Source: Eonycteris spelaea
Taxonomy: Eukaryota > Chordata > Mammalia > Chiroptera > Pteropodidae
Reading direction: 5' to 3'
Length of the DNA: 64,000 bases
NCBI GenBank assembly: GCA_003508835.1
Contig: PUFA01000143.1
Coordinates: 992,001-1,056,000 of the forward strand
Shown here in pieces: positions 12,100 to 23,177 of this stretch. The translations under genes were made by a program, and so were the position numbers. The notes under the pieces are model-generated. The model searched no databases and was not told the origin of the DNA. It was given only the letters and a program-made list of their open reading frames with translations. How positions within the stretch are numbered: position 1 is the stretch's first letter; every line of letters starts with the position of its first letter.

Positions 12100-12992
12100 C
12101 ACAGAAGTCCTTTAACATTTCTTGTAATACTGGCTTGTTGGTGATGAATTCCTTAAGCTTTTTCCTGTCTGCAACCTATTTATCTCACCATCCATTTTAA
12201 GTGAAAGCTTTCCTCGGTAGAGTATTCATGATTGTAGATTCTTGTTTTTCATAACTTCGAATATTTCTTGTCAGTCCCTTTGGCCTGAAGTTTCCATTAA
12301 AAAAAAATCAGCAGACATTCTTAGAGGGATACACTTAGAAGTATCTTTCTGCCTTTCTTTTGCTGTTTTTACGATTCTGTCTTTGTTTTTGATCTTTGGC
12401 ATTTTAATTATATGTCTTGGTATGAATCTGTTTGAATTCCTCTTGTTTGGGACTCTCTGTGCTTCCTGAACTTGTATGTCTAATTTCTTTGCCAGGATAT
12501 AATGTTTTCTATCATTATTTTTTCAAATAGATTATCAATCCCTTGCTCTCCTTCTTCTCCTTCAGGTACTCCTATGATCCAATATTGTTTCACTTCATGT
12601 TATCCCAGAGGTTTCTTAAATGATCTTCATTTTTTAAAATTCTTTTTTCTTTTTGTTGTTCTGATTGGGTGTATTTTGCTACCTTGTCTTCCAGTTCACT
12701 GATTTGATCTTCTACTTTGTCTAATCTACTGCTGAATCCTTCTAGTGTATTTTTCATTTCAGTTATTGTATTCATTTCTGTCTGGTTCTTTTTTACGCTT
12801 TCAATGTCCTTTTTTTTTTTTTATGCTTACTTTCTCTCTGTTGAGATTCTCATTGTGCTCATCCATTCTCCCCATAAGTTCAATGAGCATCCTTATAACC
12901 ATTATTTTGAACTCTGTCTCTGGTAGGTTGCTTACCTCCATTTCATTTAGCTTATTTTCTGGAGTTTTCTCCTGTTGTTTCAGTTGTGGCAT
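12100..12992 (-). pseudogene. L1 ORF1 remnant
   Basis: The N-terminal part (12,992-12,801) begins 'MPQLKQQEKTPENKLNEMEV'. It is followed by a coiled-coil stretch (12,775-12,590) with heptad-like leucines and many E/K/Q residues. The C-terminal RNA-binding part follows and ends near 12,108 with a 'fitnkpvlqemlkdf'-like segment in a broken frame. ORF1 protein normally trimerises and coats L1 RNA. Internal frameshifts make this copy inactive. Confidence 0.8.
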
Positions 12993-15111
12993 GTTTCTTT
13001 TCTTCTCATTTTATTAGCCTCTCTGTTTCTGTGTGTTATGAATATTTGTTTCATCTCTCAACCTTGGCCAGATGGCCTAATGTGGAAGATGTCCTGGCAC
13101 ACTTTCCCTGATCCCCTATGCTGGGTGCTCTGCATGTGATCTTTGCGTGGGTTGTGTGTGATCTTCTGTTGTCATTCAGTCTTTATTTTTGTTAGTACAT
13201 CAGTGGATGGGATTAACTTTCACTCTGACTAATTGTGAGAATTGGCTGCACCCACAGGATAAGAGTTCCTGAGTGGGGGCTGAGCCCACTGAGTAGGATT
13301 TGCCCTAGCAAGCTTATGTACTTTTTGCAAGCACCCTTTGTGTGTACCACTAATGGGGCTAGACAGGAGTTTCTCTGTTGTGGTCTGGTGCCAGCCTCTG
13401 GATACATTGGTTTTGTGCCCCTTGGGAGCTGATCCCCAGTAGGCCAAGGTCAGCCCCTGCTTTTGATTGTTTAAGGCTACCCGATGGGAACTACAAAGCA
13501 ATCCACAGATGGTTGCTGCTTATGCTGGATCTATAGATAAGTGGAAGAGATAACGCTATAGGCAGTAGTCTGGTTCTCCCCCGTCCCTAACCTAGGGCAG
13601 TTAGCAGAGGGATCAGTACTCCTCCAGGTCTGACACTGCCTGTCAGTTACCTGTAAGTCTCTGAAACTGGAAAAGCCTCTGAGTGACACGCTTGTTGTGT
13701 GGCACAGGGGCCCAAGAAGTCTCATCGGTCTATTAAGTAAATTTCTCCTGCCACTGCAGTGTCAGTTTACATGCCAGTGCTATCTCTGTAGCTACCTGTA
13801 CAACTTTCCAATCATAGCAAGGTCGGCTGCTGCCCACCTTGGGCCTGAATGTGCCACCCCAGAGCAGGTGTAGCTGCTTATCAATGTACAGCGAGCCCTT
13901 TGTGTATTGGATGGGACAGGAGCTCAGGGAGTCAAGGGCTGTCAGGCCAATACAGACCCCTGTGATCCCCTCAAGAGATATTGCAGCTCATGCAGGCAGC
14001 AGTGGTCTAACAACACTGTTTTCCCCCAAATGCGCTCATTGCACTAGCCAAGGTCTGTTGTCTGTGCAGACTACGCAACCCCAGACCAAGCAGGGCAAGG
14101 GAGGCTGCCTGTCAATGTATTGTAGGCACTTTGTGGCTTGGGTGAAGTGGGATATCAGGGAGACAAGGGCCGTCTAGCCGATACAATCTCAGTTTTGCTG
14201 CAACTTCTGTGCCCAGGCATTCCCGCTATATCACAGGTCACAGTGAGACCACCTGCCATCTGGGGCGATCTCACAGACCCCTGTGATCCCTGGATGCAAT
14301 ATAAGTTTATGTTGGCAGCAGTGATCTGCCTGAAACTATCTCAAAAGTGTGGCTCACAGCGCTGCCCGACAGCTGTAAATGCTTGGCCTTGAATTGTGCA
14401 GGGTGGGGCACCCATCCAGCAACAAAAGCCCCAGGCAATCTGCAGGTTGGGTTGGGGCAGGCTGATTTTTTCAAGCCAGTGAGTGCTTCCTAATGGTTCT
14501 GTGGGAGGGGTCTGCACAGTCAAGCTGGTGCAGTCAGTAGATTGCCTGGTAGGGGGTCCAGACTAAGGCATAATGGTAGCTGCCCATCCAGCCCTCCTTC
14601 TGGCTCCAGGTAATGCAGACTTTCTAGGTATGAATCCGACGAAAGCCTCTGACATACTGAGGTGAGTGTCCACAGCTTAGAAAGTCTGTGTGTGGGTCCT
14701 TCAAAGGGCATCCAGGGATCCAGTCTCCTTCTGTCTCACCCAGATGCCCAGAATCCCCTCTGGTTTCTACAGTCAGAGTTATTGGAATCTCCTCTTCCCT
14801 GGTTTGGGACTCTGGGCTGGAGTACCTGAAATGAGGCCAGGACCCCTCTCTCCTTCAGGGCAGTCTCTGCAGCCCCACTCTCCCTCCCCGTTATCATCCT
14901 CCACAGCCCGTGGGTGCGGGCCCAGCCCATTTGCAACTTTGCCCCTCCTATCGGCTTTAATTTGGCTCCTTTATATTAACATATGCAGGTATTAAGATCA
15001 GTTGGATTTCAGGTGTTTCTGCACATTGATTATTTTATAATTTGGTTGTAATTTCACTGCTCACCTGGGAGGTGGCATACACAGCTTTTACCTAGTCTGC
15101 CATCTTCTGCC
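12993..15111 (-). promoter_or_regulatory. L1 5' UTR (promoter region) with internal duplications
   Basis: GC-rich compared with the rest of the window. It contains repeated modules: a 'cagacccctgtgatccc' phrase occurs exactly at 13,957 and 14,275, and a 'caatgta...ctttgtg' module occurs at 13,883 and 14,114. Such repeated units in an L1 5' UTR may be promoter monomers. ORFs called on either strand in this region are not supported as genes. Confidence 0.6.
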
Positions 15112-15119
15112 AAGAATCA

Positions 15120-15480
15120 AAAAGTAATTACCTTTTAAGTTGAGGTTTTACAATGTATTTAAGAGAAACACGAGAACAACTATGCAAAAGATGAGTTGGG
15201 TAGAGAAATGGAATTATAAGGTTCTTACATTTGTGAAGTGTGAGGTATGGATGGAAAGTGTGGAGTATTGTGTGAGAAACGTGAAACTGTGAAACTCTAG
15301 CTCTGGAATACTTGAGTTGGGGAGAAAAGTGTGGAGGAGGAGCATAGGGAAATCACTGTTAAATATGCAATATTAACTAGATATAATATTGATGATTCTT
15401 AGCAATAATTTAAGGGTATATATTATTAATTCTAGAATTATAGAACACTATATCTAACATTGTAGAATAATACATGTTCT
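15120..15480. other. No feature recognised
   Basis: AT-rich sequence between the L1 5' end and an old L1 fragment. A 'gtgaggtatggatggaaagtgtggag' type purine-rich stretch is present, but nothing was identified. Confidence 0.4.
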
Positions 15481-15484
15481 TTTT

Positions 15485-16300
15485 AAGTGATTGGGAACGA
15501 TCACCAAGAGAAATCATATACTGGGCTATAAAATAAATCTCAATAATTTTCAAAAGTTTGGAATCTTACAGAGTATGTTTTATAACAACAATGAAATTAC
15601 TTAAGTAAATAACAATAAAACACTTAGCAACCCAACACCTGCAAACTAAACAATACAGTTCTAAATTAATATCTCAGTAATAATTTAAAAATTCACAAAA
15701 AGGGAAATTAAAAAATATTTCTAAATGAATGTTAATTAAAAACCAATATATCAAAATTTATGGGATATCACTAATGCAGCATTTAGAAGTTCTTTTCTAG
15801 CTTTAAATACTTATATTATTAAAGAATAAAAGTTTAAATGATCATAGTTTTTGCTCTGACACAAAAAATAAAAAAAAAACAAGTAATTAGAAAAAATAAT
15901 AAAGAGCAGAAATAAATGAAATAGAAAATGAACTTTAGATAAAGCTAAAAAGCTAAAATTTAGTTTTCTGAAAAACTCAATACATTCCAATCTCATAAAT
16001 ACTCCTAAGGAGGGCATCTCCTAAAGAGGGCAAAATAGTATAAAACCTTGGGAAAATAATTTGGTATTACATTTTCATTTATAATGTGCATGTGCACTAC
16101 AAATATGTTATTCTGCTCCTAGTTATAAACCAAAGAGAAACTCTTGCAAATCTATACTAGGGAAACTCACCTAAGAAACTTTTTCCTAGAGGGAAAGTGG
16201 GGATAGGTAGATTATTATGGATTAAACCTAGAAAGAACCCCAAAGCCCTTCCAATACAATAGCTATATGAATTATGACATATTCATACAGTAGAATATTA
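15485..16300 (+). repeat. Old L1 ORF2 and 3' UTR fragments, + strand
   Basis: 'gggctataaaataaatctca' near 15,522 and 'atatcaaaatttatgggata' near 15,749 match L1 ORF2 around the end of the endonuclease and the following linker. 'gagcagaaataaatgaaat' near 15,904 is the next conserved stretch. A decayed 3' UTR follows, with 'acatattcatacagtagaat' near 16,279. It is strongly diverged and therefore ancient. Confidence 0.7.
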
Positions 16301-16339
16301 TAAGGAATTAAGTCAGTCCCAGCTATGCACAACAATTAA

Positions 16340-16640
16340 TTTAATATGAAATATTTTTTGAGTGCCCTGTAGGTGCTGGGCACTGGTCTTGGAACTTAGG
16401 ATATATCGGTTAATAAAACTGACAGTATCTGTACCCTCAAGTAACTTATATTCTTGAGGTGATGAAAGATAATAAACTATGCACACAATAAACAAATAAA
16501 TTTGGTATTAAAGTACACTAAAAAGTGATGAATTACTATGAACAGAAGAATAAGTGAAGCATGGTAAGGGGTTCTGAAATACTAGAGTTAGAGAAATTGG
16601 GAAGGGTGATATACAGGGGGAGCATAGGAAGATTGTTATT
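16340..16640 (+). repeat. Ancient dispersed repeat
   Basis: 'ttgagtgccctgtaggtgct' followed by 'gggcactggtcttggaac', then 'gtaccctcaagtaacttata' and 'acacaataaacaaataaat', is a widely dispersed old mammalian repeat. The same type occurs at 46.29-47.2 kb. The family name is uncertain (possibly L2-related). 16,640-17,298 holds nothing I can identify. Confidence 0.5.
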
Positions 16641-17295
16641 AGCAATGTTATACTAAATGGATTTAAAATTGATGAATCCTAGCAATAATATTAAGTGACA
16701 AATGTGCATCCAGATGCTGTACCTCAATTCTTCCCTGCAGCAGTGAGAACTTCTGTGTAAACCTTGCAGTTGCTCTTTTCTCCTGATGTGAGGAATGTGG
16801 AGACATTATTTTAAAAGGGAAGAGGCACAAGATCAGAGCAGCTCCGATCAATGAGTTACTACATAGATATAAGGAGGCTATCAACTGAAAAAGCCATTAT
16901 TATCATGTGTGCCCCTAAGAAGGAAAAAAGTGCTGCCAGAGAATTATTTGTAGGCTGCACCCTGATTTCTGCAACATTAAAGTTTCAATTAACTGAAAAA
17001 AAAGTAAATATAAACATTTTTAACCGGCTCCTTTTACCTACATATCATTTGCCAGTTAAAGAAATAACTGGAAGCTATAAATTTGAAATTATATCCTCAA
17101 AATATTTGTAATATGTGACTTATCTTTCACATGAAATAATTCTCTATATAGTCATCTAAAGAATATTTTGAGATAAATATTTTTTTTTCAAGATTTCAGA
17201 GGCAATCTTGCATTCAATTATTCAAAAGGCAAACAAACATCAAAATATATATTTAAAAATATATATTTAAAAAGGTGGTTCCATGGAGTTCATTT

Positions 17296-17298
<3 letters not shown>

Positions 17299-17339
<41 letters not shown>
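17299..17339. repeat. (AC)n microsatellite
   Basis: About 40 bp of uninterrupted AC dinucleotides ending in 'ccc'. Confidence 0.95.
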
Positions 17340-17341
<2 letters not shown>

Positions 17342-18235
17342 ATATAGCTATAGTGGCAAATATTACAGAAATCAATTAAAACTAGTTTTTAAGATATATT
17401 AATTTTATGAGTTTTGAAAAAGAAGTATTTCTTTAAGAAAAGCATACTCATTTTTCAGATTATATTAAATGGTTTAAATATTAGTACTATAGGTAAGAAA
17501 CAAGACTTTCAAACACAGACTTTGGGGATCACAGGGAATTCATAAATGAACTCACATGAAAAATCATTTCTTTAAATGTTTTAAACAATATTCACTCTAA
17601 ACAGTTTTCCGATGTTCTAGGATCATCACACAGAAATAGCAGTATGTGTATTTGACCTATTACACAATCAATTCCAGCTACTAAGAGAGCAAGTTAAATA
17701 ATTCAACTTTCAAAATTTAAGACAAAGAACTCCTGAGCAAGATCAAGTAATTTGATGTTATATTTCTTATTTTAATATATTCAATGAATTTTATATGTTT
17801 TTGATAGAATCATAATTTCTGCAAATGATCCAAACTGATCTCCCTGAGTTTCAATCTAACTGTATATTTTTCTAGGCCAAAGAAGTTAGCACACATAATT
17901 ATTAGTTTCTAGTTTATATTTCAACTTACCACAAATAAATTAACTAAATAATGTATTAACTAAATAATACATTAACTAAATAATGTATCCATCATTATCT
18001 GATAAAGAAATAAGCATATTCATAACATATATCTAGATGTTTTAATTTTAAATTAAGCAATTTACTTCTTGATCAATATCAAGATAGACTTTATTTCTTA
18101 TTTAGCTTGTTTTTCTTAATTTCTTCTAATATACATTTGTGTCTATGGGGGAATTTCATGTTATATATTTTCTAAGTACTGAAGTAGAAGCATAAATTGA
18201 AAAATAAATAATTGAAGCATAGATAACATGAGACT
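17340..18235. other. AT-rich sequence, mostly unassigned
   Basis: Contains three tandem copies of a 16-bp unit 'attaactaaataatgt' at about 17,938-17,986. The middle copy differs at its end. Nothing else was recognised. Confidence 0.6.
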
Positions 18236-18239
18236 CTCC

Positions 18240-18533
18240 TACTAAAAAGTTGAGGACCATAGGATTTCACTCATGTAGGGGATATAAAACTAATAAAACA
18301 AACAAACAAATTCATAGACACATAATAATAATTTAGTTTTTCCTAAGGGAATAAGGGTGGGGTAGGCAAATAAAGGTAAAGGGGATCAAATTTATGGTGA
18401 TGGAAGTTTGGACTTCGGGTGGTGAACGCACAATGCAATATACAGATGATGTATTATTGAATTGTACATTTGAAACCTATATAACTTTATTAACCAATGT
18501 CACCCCAATAAATATAATAAAATAAATTGGAAA
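18240..18533 (+). repeat. Short L1 3' end, + strand, bat-like tail
   Basis: 'ggatttcactcatgtagggg' starts the fragment. 'tgatgtattattgaattgta' and 'catttgaaacctatataact' follow, then 'ccaatgtcaccccaataaat' and an A-rich tail. This is the sense version of the L1 3' end seen in antisense at 61.3 kb. The tail is of the type I associate with bat L1s. It is 5'-truncated to about 290 bp. Confidence 0.8.
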
Positions 18534-18559
18534 CATTGTGTTTTGGAATTTAATTATTT

Positions 18560-18680
18560 TGAAAGATGCTATAAGATTGCTTTGCAATAGTCATGTTCAC
18601 ATAGAGTAAGTTGACTAGTGCCCATTTTATAGATGAGTAAACTGTCTGCAGAACAACTTGCTAGGACTAGCTCTTTCATA
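18560..18680 (-). repeat. MIR SINE fragment (antisense)
   Basis: 'tgcccattttatagatgagt' followed by 'aaactgtctgcagaacaac' matches the complement of the MIR core. The rest, from 18,690 to 19,640, is unassigned. Confidence 0.55.
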
Positions 18681-19639
18681 AGGATATGTTCAAGATAAGA
18701 AATTCAGATAGAGACTCATTATTCACTGTTCTAAATTTATTTCCTCACTGTGAATAGAGTTTTAAAATTTATTCCTGTGTATATGATAGAACAGTGTTTT
18801 CCACTGGATGTTTAACTAGGTACAAAGGAGTAGAGTCCCAGAGATCTGAATGTATGCTTCAAACATCTGGAGCTATACATATGGGGAATATACAGCTGTG
18901 TTTATTTCAATGGTTACACATTTGCATGCACATAATACATTTATTTAAATGTATAATCTCATATATGTGAGAATATTCAAACCAATGCATTTGCCGTACT
19001 TATTTGAATATGCAATTGAAAAAGAATTCAAATAAATACTTCACCACTTGTATTTAATCTTACAGTATTTATTTATATAATGTACTTATTAATATATAAT
19101 CATAGCTCTTTCATTTTAGTCTAAACCCAAATATTTTTTAAAAGATTAAAGAAACAATGGGGATCATGATTCATACAAATCAAAAAATTTTTGTACAGAG
19201 GTATTCATAATTAGCAAGCTTTTAGAAGAATTTGAAAATTTAGTGGAACATAAAATAATTTGCAATTGGAATGTTTCTTTTATTTTAACAGTATAGTATG
19301 GTAGGCTTTTTAATTGAATCTCAAAGTACTTGTCCAGAGGTATTGTTTTTGTTTTTCTTCCTTTCTTGCCCCCATGGCCCCACCTACACATCCAGTCCTG
19401 TCATTGTAATCAGGGAAATATTATGGGAATGTTGGTAGAACTGGAATGTACAACACATCATTATCAAACAGTCTTGATATGACATAGTTTTAGAATTTAT
19501 ATATTTAAAAAATAAGCCATATAAACAATTCAAAAAGTTAAAAAAAAAACTACTGTATCTGACAAGATAAACAATTCTGGGTATTGGTTTAATATAGATG
19601 AAAAAAATTTCACTATTAAAACCCTCCCCCTCTTCCCAC

Positions 19640-19800
19640 TTCCAATCTGGTTAAGAGTATTACTGTGATCTCATTTTACCTTTATTTGTGGAAGAGAAAC
19701 TGAGACTAGCAAATGATTTAGGAGGAAAGAAAATAAAATTTAACCTTGAATTCAATTTCTGGCCTTGATATCCAGGAGATTTCAGAGTACTTTCTAGTTA
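19640..19800 (-). repeat. MIR SINE fragment (antisense)
   Basis: 'gatctcattttacctttatt' with 'gaagagaaactgagactagc' and 'aaatgatttagg' is a decayed complement of MIR. A second, weaker match ('cattttgtaggtgtgaaaac') lies near 20,098. Confidence 0.5.
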
Positions 19801-20692
19801 GTCTATTTATGCTTATCTCAGTTCTTTTGTATGCTATTTTCCCTCTTAAGGGCATTTTTTTTTTTTTTTACTATGATGAACTGGCGTAGAGAAACGTGAT
19901 TTATACTCGAGCAAGAGAAAAATTAAACTGGAAGTTGCATAATTTTTTTGAAAGTACTTTAAATTCAGTATACGACAAATATAAAAATGACTGCAGGAAC
20001 TTTTTCATTAGTTGAAAGATTGAATATGAATACAAGGTATAATAAGTCATTCATTCAATTGTCAAATTCTTTCCAAGTTATAACTAAGATTTCTTCCCAT
20101 TTTGTAGGTGTGAAAACTGAGTACCTGGATATACCTCCAAACCTTGTTGATCGTGTTTCAGGAATCACATTTCCTATGTTGATTAATCTGTGAAAAGCTT
20201 GAATTTTTTGGCAAAGCAAACAATTAATTTTTTCTAAAGAAACAGTTCATACTTCCGTCTAGGAATGCTCCCCGTGACCCTGGATGGGTACTGTGTGTTA
20301 GGTGGAAGGGTTCAATAATCAAAGAACGTATTTTTGTTATTTTATGTTTATAAAAACAAGTGGTAGCCCTTATTTTTAATTTCTACAGTCATAGTTCGAG
20401 AAAAGGTATTAGAGCCTAGATTCCCATCCAAACAAAGGAGAGGGCACAGGGCCTTCGCATTTGCGTCCGGGACCAGCGCAGAGGCGGGTGAGAAACCGAC
20501 CAATCGAAGAGCATGCTGAGATATGGTCCCGCCCCGTTCCGTGGAGCCCCGCCTCTTTTCCCTTCCTCTCTCTGGGGTTAGAGTTGCGCGGGTGGCTCGC
20601 CCCGCCCCTGCCTCTGAGTGACAGGACTGTGGACAGAAATATTTCCAGCGGGACGCGAAGTTTGTCAGCCTTTGCCTTGGCTGAGTTGAGGT

Positions 20693-20828
20693 GTGTGTGT
20701 GTGTCGGGCGTGGGCGACTTCTGGGGAGGCGGGGGAGGCCCTGCTAGGGGTGAGGTGAGGGTGGTGGTGGGGTGTGTGTGTGTGTGTACGGCGTGGGCGA
20801 TTTCTTGGGAGGCGGGGGAGGCCCTGCC
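20693..20828. repeat. Imperfect tandem duplication in the CpG island
   Basis: A ~55-bp module, (TG)n then 'cgtgggcgacttctggggag' and 'gcgggggaggccctgc', occurs from about 20,693 and again from about 20,778. There are only a few substitutions between the copies. The spacer is a G-rich 'gtgaggtgagggtggtggtg' stretch. Confidence 0.9.
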
Positions 20829-21088
20829 CAGGAGGTTGGAATCCAGGACTGAAGGTGGATGCACCTCTTTAACGTACCCTCAAAGCGTTTTGGAGACTCG
20901 TTCCACTCCTAAGAGCGACATTTGGGCGGACTGGGCTAAGAGGGAGGCTCAGGAAGAGGAACCCAGGCCCGGGAAACCTATTAGGTACAGTTATGACTTA
21001 AGGACCCCTTCCCGCGAGCAGGGCGCTCGCGGTGGGGGTACGAATGACCTGCGCGGGGTTCGGGCGGTGAGTGGATGGGGCCGCAGCG

Positions 21089-21101
21089 GTTGCTAAGGAA
21101 C
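21089..21101. promoter_or_regulatory. Weak X-box-like (RFX) site
   Basis: GTTGCTAAGGAAC is close to the palindromic RFX motif (GTNRCC, spacer, RGYAAC) but has a mismatch in each half. RFX sites mark ciliary gene promoters. The match is suggestive only. Confidence 0.3.
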
Positions 21102-21214
21102 GCACGGTTCCCGCCCCGCCAGCGTGTTTGGTGGGGGCTGCTGGGCTCTGGCAACCTAAGTCCCGCCTACCTCCCAAGGCCTCCACTCGGCTAGGGATTG
21201 GCTCCTTTAAGCTT

Positions 21215-22600
21215 TTAGTTAATTCGCGTCCGTTTATTTCTCTATTCAGTTCTCTGGGTTCTGTAGTTCTCGCTGAGGCCTTCCTTTCCCATTTTATTCC
21301 ACAGTTTTCTCCTCCGCCCTAATTAGTGAACAAGTCTCTACAGACCTAAACATTTGCAGAGAAGAGCTTTAGGCAGCATAAGGTGGCTTTATTGGGGGCT
21401 TGGGGGTAGTGTCTTTTCTTGGTGCTCAATGACTGTCTGAACTCAAGGAAAAAGGGGGAGAGGAGATCTGATTTCTTCTACCTGTAATTCTTTTTTTGCT
21501 GCTGCCCATTGGCTCTCAAGGAACTTATCCGGAAGTTGAGGCAATTCGTTATTGGACAATATGTGATCTCCCTTTCAGTCCCTACTGTAGCTCTCAGAGG
21601 AGTGATATCAAATATGTAAGTCCTTCCTTTTTGCTTCACTGGTTCATATTTAATAATGGTCTATGAGATGGTAACCACAGGTAACCATTTCAAATCTCGT
21701 ACTTGCTCATGTCAGCTGGTCCCAAATGATTTAGCAGAATAAATAGTCCAAAAAGAAAACAAAGGAGCTAAAAGTCTACTTTTCCTTTATTCTGTTAGGT
21801 TTACTGTATAAATCCCCAAGAATGAAGCTTTTACTGGCTGTTCAACACTGGGGAGAACGTTGGCCTAGGGGTCAGGAAACTGGCACGGTTAGGGATGTTT
21901 TTTCTTGGACAATAAACCTCATAATTGTTATCTGTAAAGTGGGAGTACTTATGTATCTTTTGTTCCTAAAAAGTAAGGAGGAATAACTAAAAGCATTTTA
22001 AAAGTAATGCTCTACACAGATAGATAGTTTTATTGATTACACTTTTAATCTGTACTTTTGTCTGTGATCTGAATTTATAAACACTAATTAGGATCATTCA
22101 TCTTATTTTCCAACTTCCCTTGTAATTCCTTTTATCTTCGGGTTATTTAGAAATAAGAAAGGAAACCATTCATCTCTTCATTACTGAATCCTTGTTAATT
22201 CTGGTTAGTTAGGACCTGAAATGGCTTACATGACACTTTTTTCCCCCTTGACATCACCAGGTATTTTCAAGAATACACATATAATAAAAAGACTGGGAAA
22301 GATTACCTTATAATTCAATGATTAATGACATTTTCAGTAACATTGATAAGCCAAGGAAAGCTATTGACTCTCTCCTTACAAAAAGACACAATTTGAAGCA
22401 TAAGTAGACCCTAAATTAAGAACATATGCTTTTTATAAACTTCTTAAGGAATAAGGAAATTACTCTTTCCCCTCACCTAATCCTAAACAGAGTCTGGGTA
22501 ATTTATATCCAAAGCTACATGGCTGGAAACATAGTTGGGTCCTTTTCCTTTCTTCTACATGCATCTTATCATTGCTCACCTTAGTTCAGGGTCTTAAGCT
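21215..22600. other. No feature recognised downstream of CpG island
   Basis: Composition falls back to AT-rich. If the CpG island promotes to the right, this would be the start of the first intron. No exon-like or repeat sequence was identified. Confidence 0.4.
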
Positions 22601-22608
22601 AAGCCCCA

Positions 22609-22699
22609 GTTCCCTTCCTTCCTTCCTTCTTTCCTCCCTCCCTCCTTTCTTTTTCTTTCTTTCTTTTCTTTCTTTTCTTTCTTTTCTTTTCTTTTCTTT

Positions 22700-22756
<57 letters not shown>

Positions 22757-23177
22757 TTTCTTTCTTTCTTTCTTTCTCTTTCTTTCTTTTTCCCTTCCTT
22801 CCTTCCTTTCTTTCTCTCTCTCTTCTTTTCTTTTTTTTTTTTCCTTCCTTCCTTCCTTCCTTCCTTCCTTCCTTCCTTCCTTCTTCTTCCTTCTTCTTTC
22901 CTTTCCTTCTTTCTTTCTTTCTTTTTTTCTTTTCTTTCTTTCTCTTCTTCTTCTTCTTTCTTCCTTCCTTCCTTCTTCCTTCCTTCCTTTCCTTCCTTCC
23001 TTCCTTCCTTCCTTCCTTCTCTCCTCCCTCCTTCCTCCTTCTTCCTTCCTCCTTCCTTCTTCCTTCCTTCCTTCTTCCTTCCTTCTTCTTTTCCTTCTTC
23101 TCTTTTCCTTCTTTCCTTTCTTCTCTCTCTCTCTCTCTCTCTCTCACTCTCTCTCTCTCTCTCTTTCTTTTTTTAAA
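22609..23177. repeat. Long polypyrimidine microsatellite (CTTT/CCTT/TCTCTC)
   Basis: About 570 bp of almost pure C/T on the plus strand: (CCTT)n, then (CTTT)n, mixed blocks, another (CCTT)n, and (TC)n at the end. The 222- and 182-codon ORFs here encode only S/F/L/P or E/K/R/G and are artefacts. Such homopurine-homopyrimidine tracts can form triplex (H-) DNA and are highly mutable. Confidence 0.98.

Larger units (their letters stand above)
10137..15111 (-). mobile_element. L1 retrotransposon, 5' end present, 3' part missing
   Basis: A ~5-kb L1 on the minus strand. The 5' end lies near 15,111, where the minus strand starts with a 'gcagaagatggcagactagg'-type sequence. The order then is a GC-rich 5' UTR of about 2.1 kb (12,993-15,111), ORF1 (about 12,992 to 12,100), a short spacer of about 70 bp, and ORF2 from about 12,040. 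ORF2 stops inside the reverse transcriptase region at 10,137, next to the MLT1-like LTR. The C-terminal part of ORF2, the 3' UTR and the poly(A) tail are absent, which is unusual because L1s are normally 5'-truncated. Both ORFs carry frameshifts and stops. Confidence 0.9.
20440..21210 (+). promoter_or_regulatory. CpG island, probable gene promoter
   Basis: The only CpG-dense, GC-rich block in 64 kb. It contains a CCAAT box (20,500-20,504), GC boxes ('cccgcccc' at 20,528 and 'cccgcccctg' at 20,601), and an inverted CCAAT box (ATTGG, 21,197-21,201). A strong splice donor, 'gcg|gtgagt', has its intron start at 21,067. There is no TATA box. This layout is typical of a broadly expressed or testis/cilia-type mammalian promoter, possibly bidirectional. 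The long ORFs across the island on both strands come from low stop-codon density in GC-rich DNA. I cannot identify the gene. Transcription to the right is favoured by the donor and by the orientation of downstream L1s, which is inference. Confidence 0.75.

Noticed and set aside
13839..14995. Several ORFs of 80-112 codons on both strands
   Set aside because: They lie in the GC-rich L1 5' UTR, are mutually overlapping and have no splice or domain support.
17938..17986. 16-bp unit repeated three times as a regulatory array
   Set aside because: AT-rich, only three copies, no known binding motif; most simply a short local tandem duplication.
20409..21096. ORFs of 151 (-) and 211 (+) codons over the CpG island
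   Set aside because: GC-rich DNA has few stop codons. The reading crosses a promoter with TG repeats and a tandem duplication, and the composition is G/R/P/E-rich with no domain.
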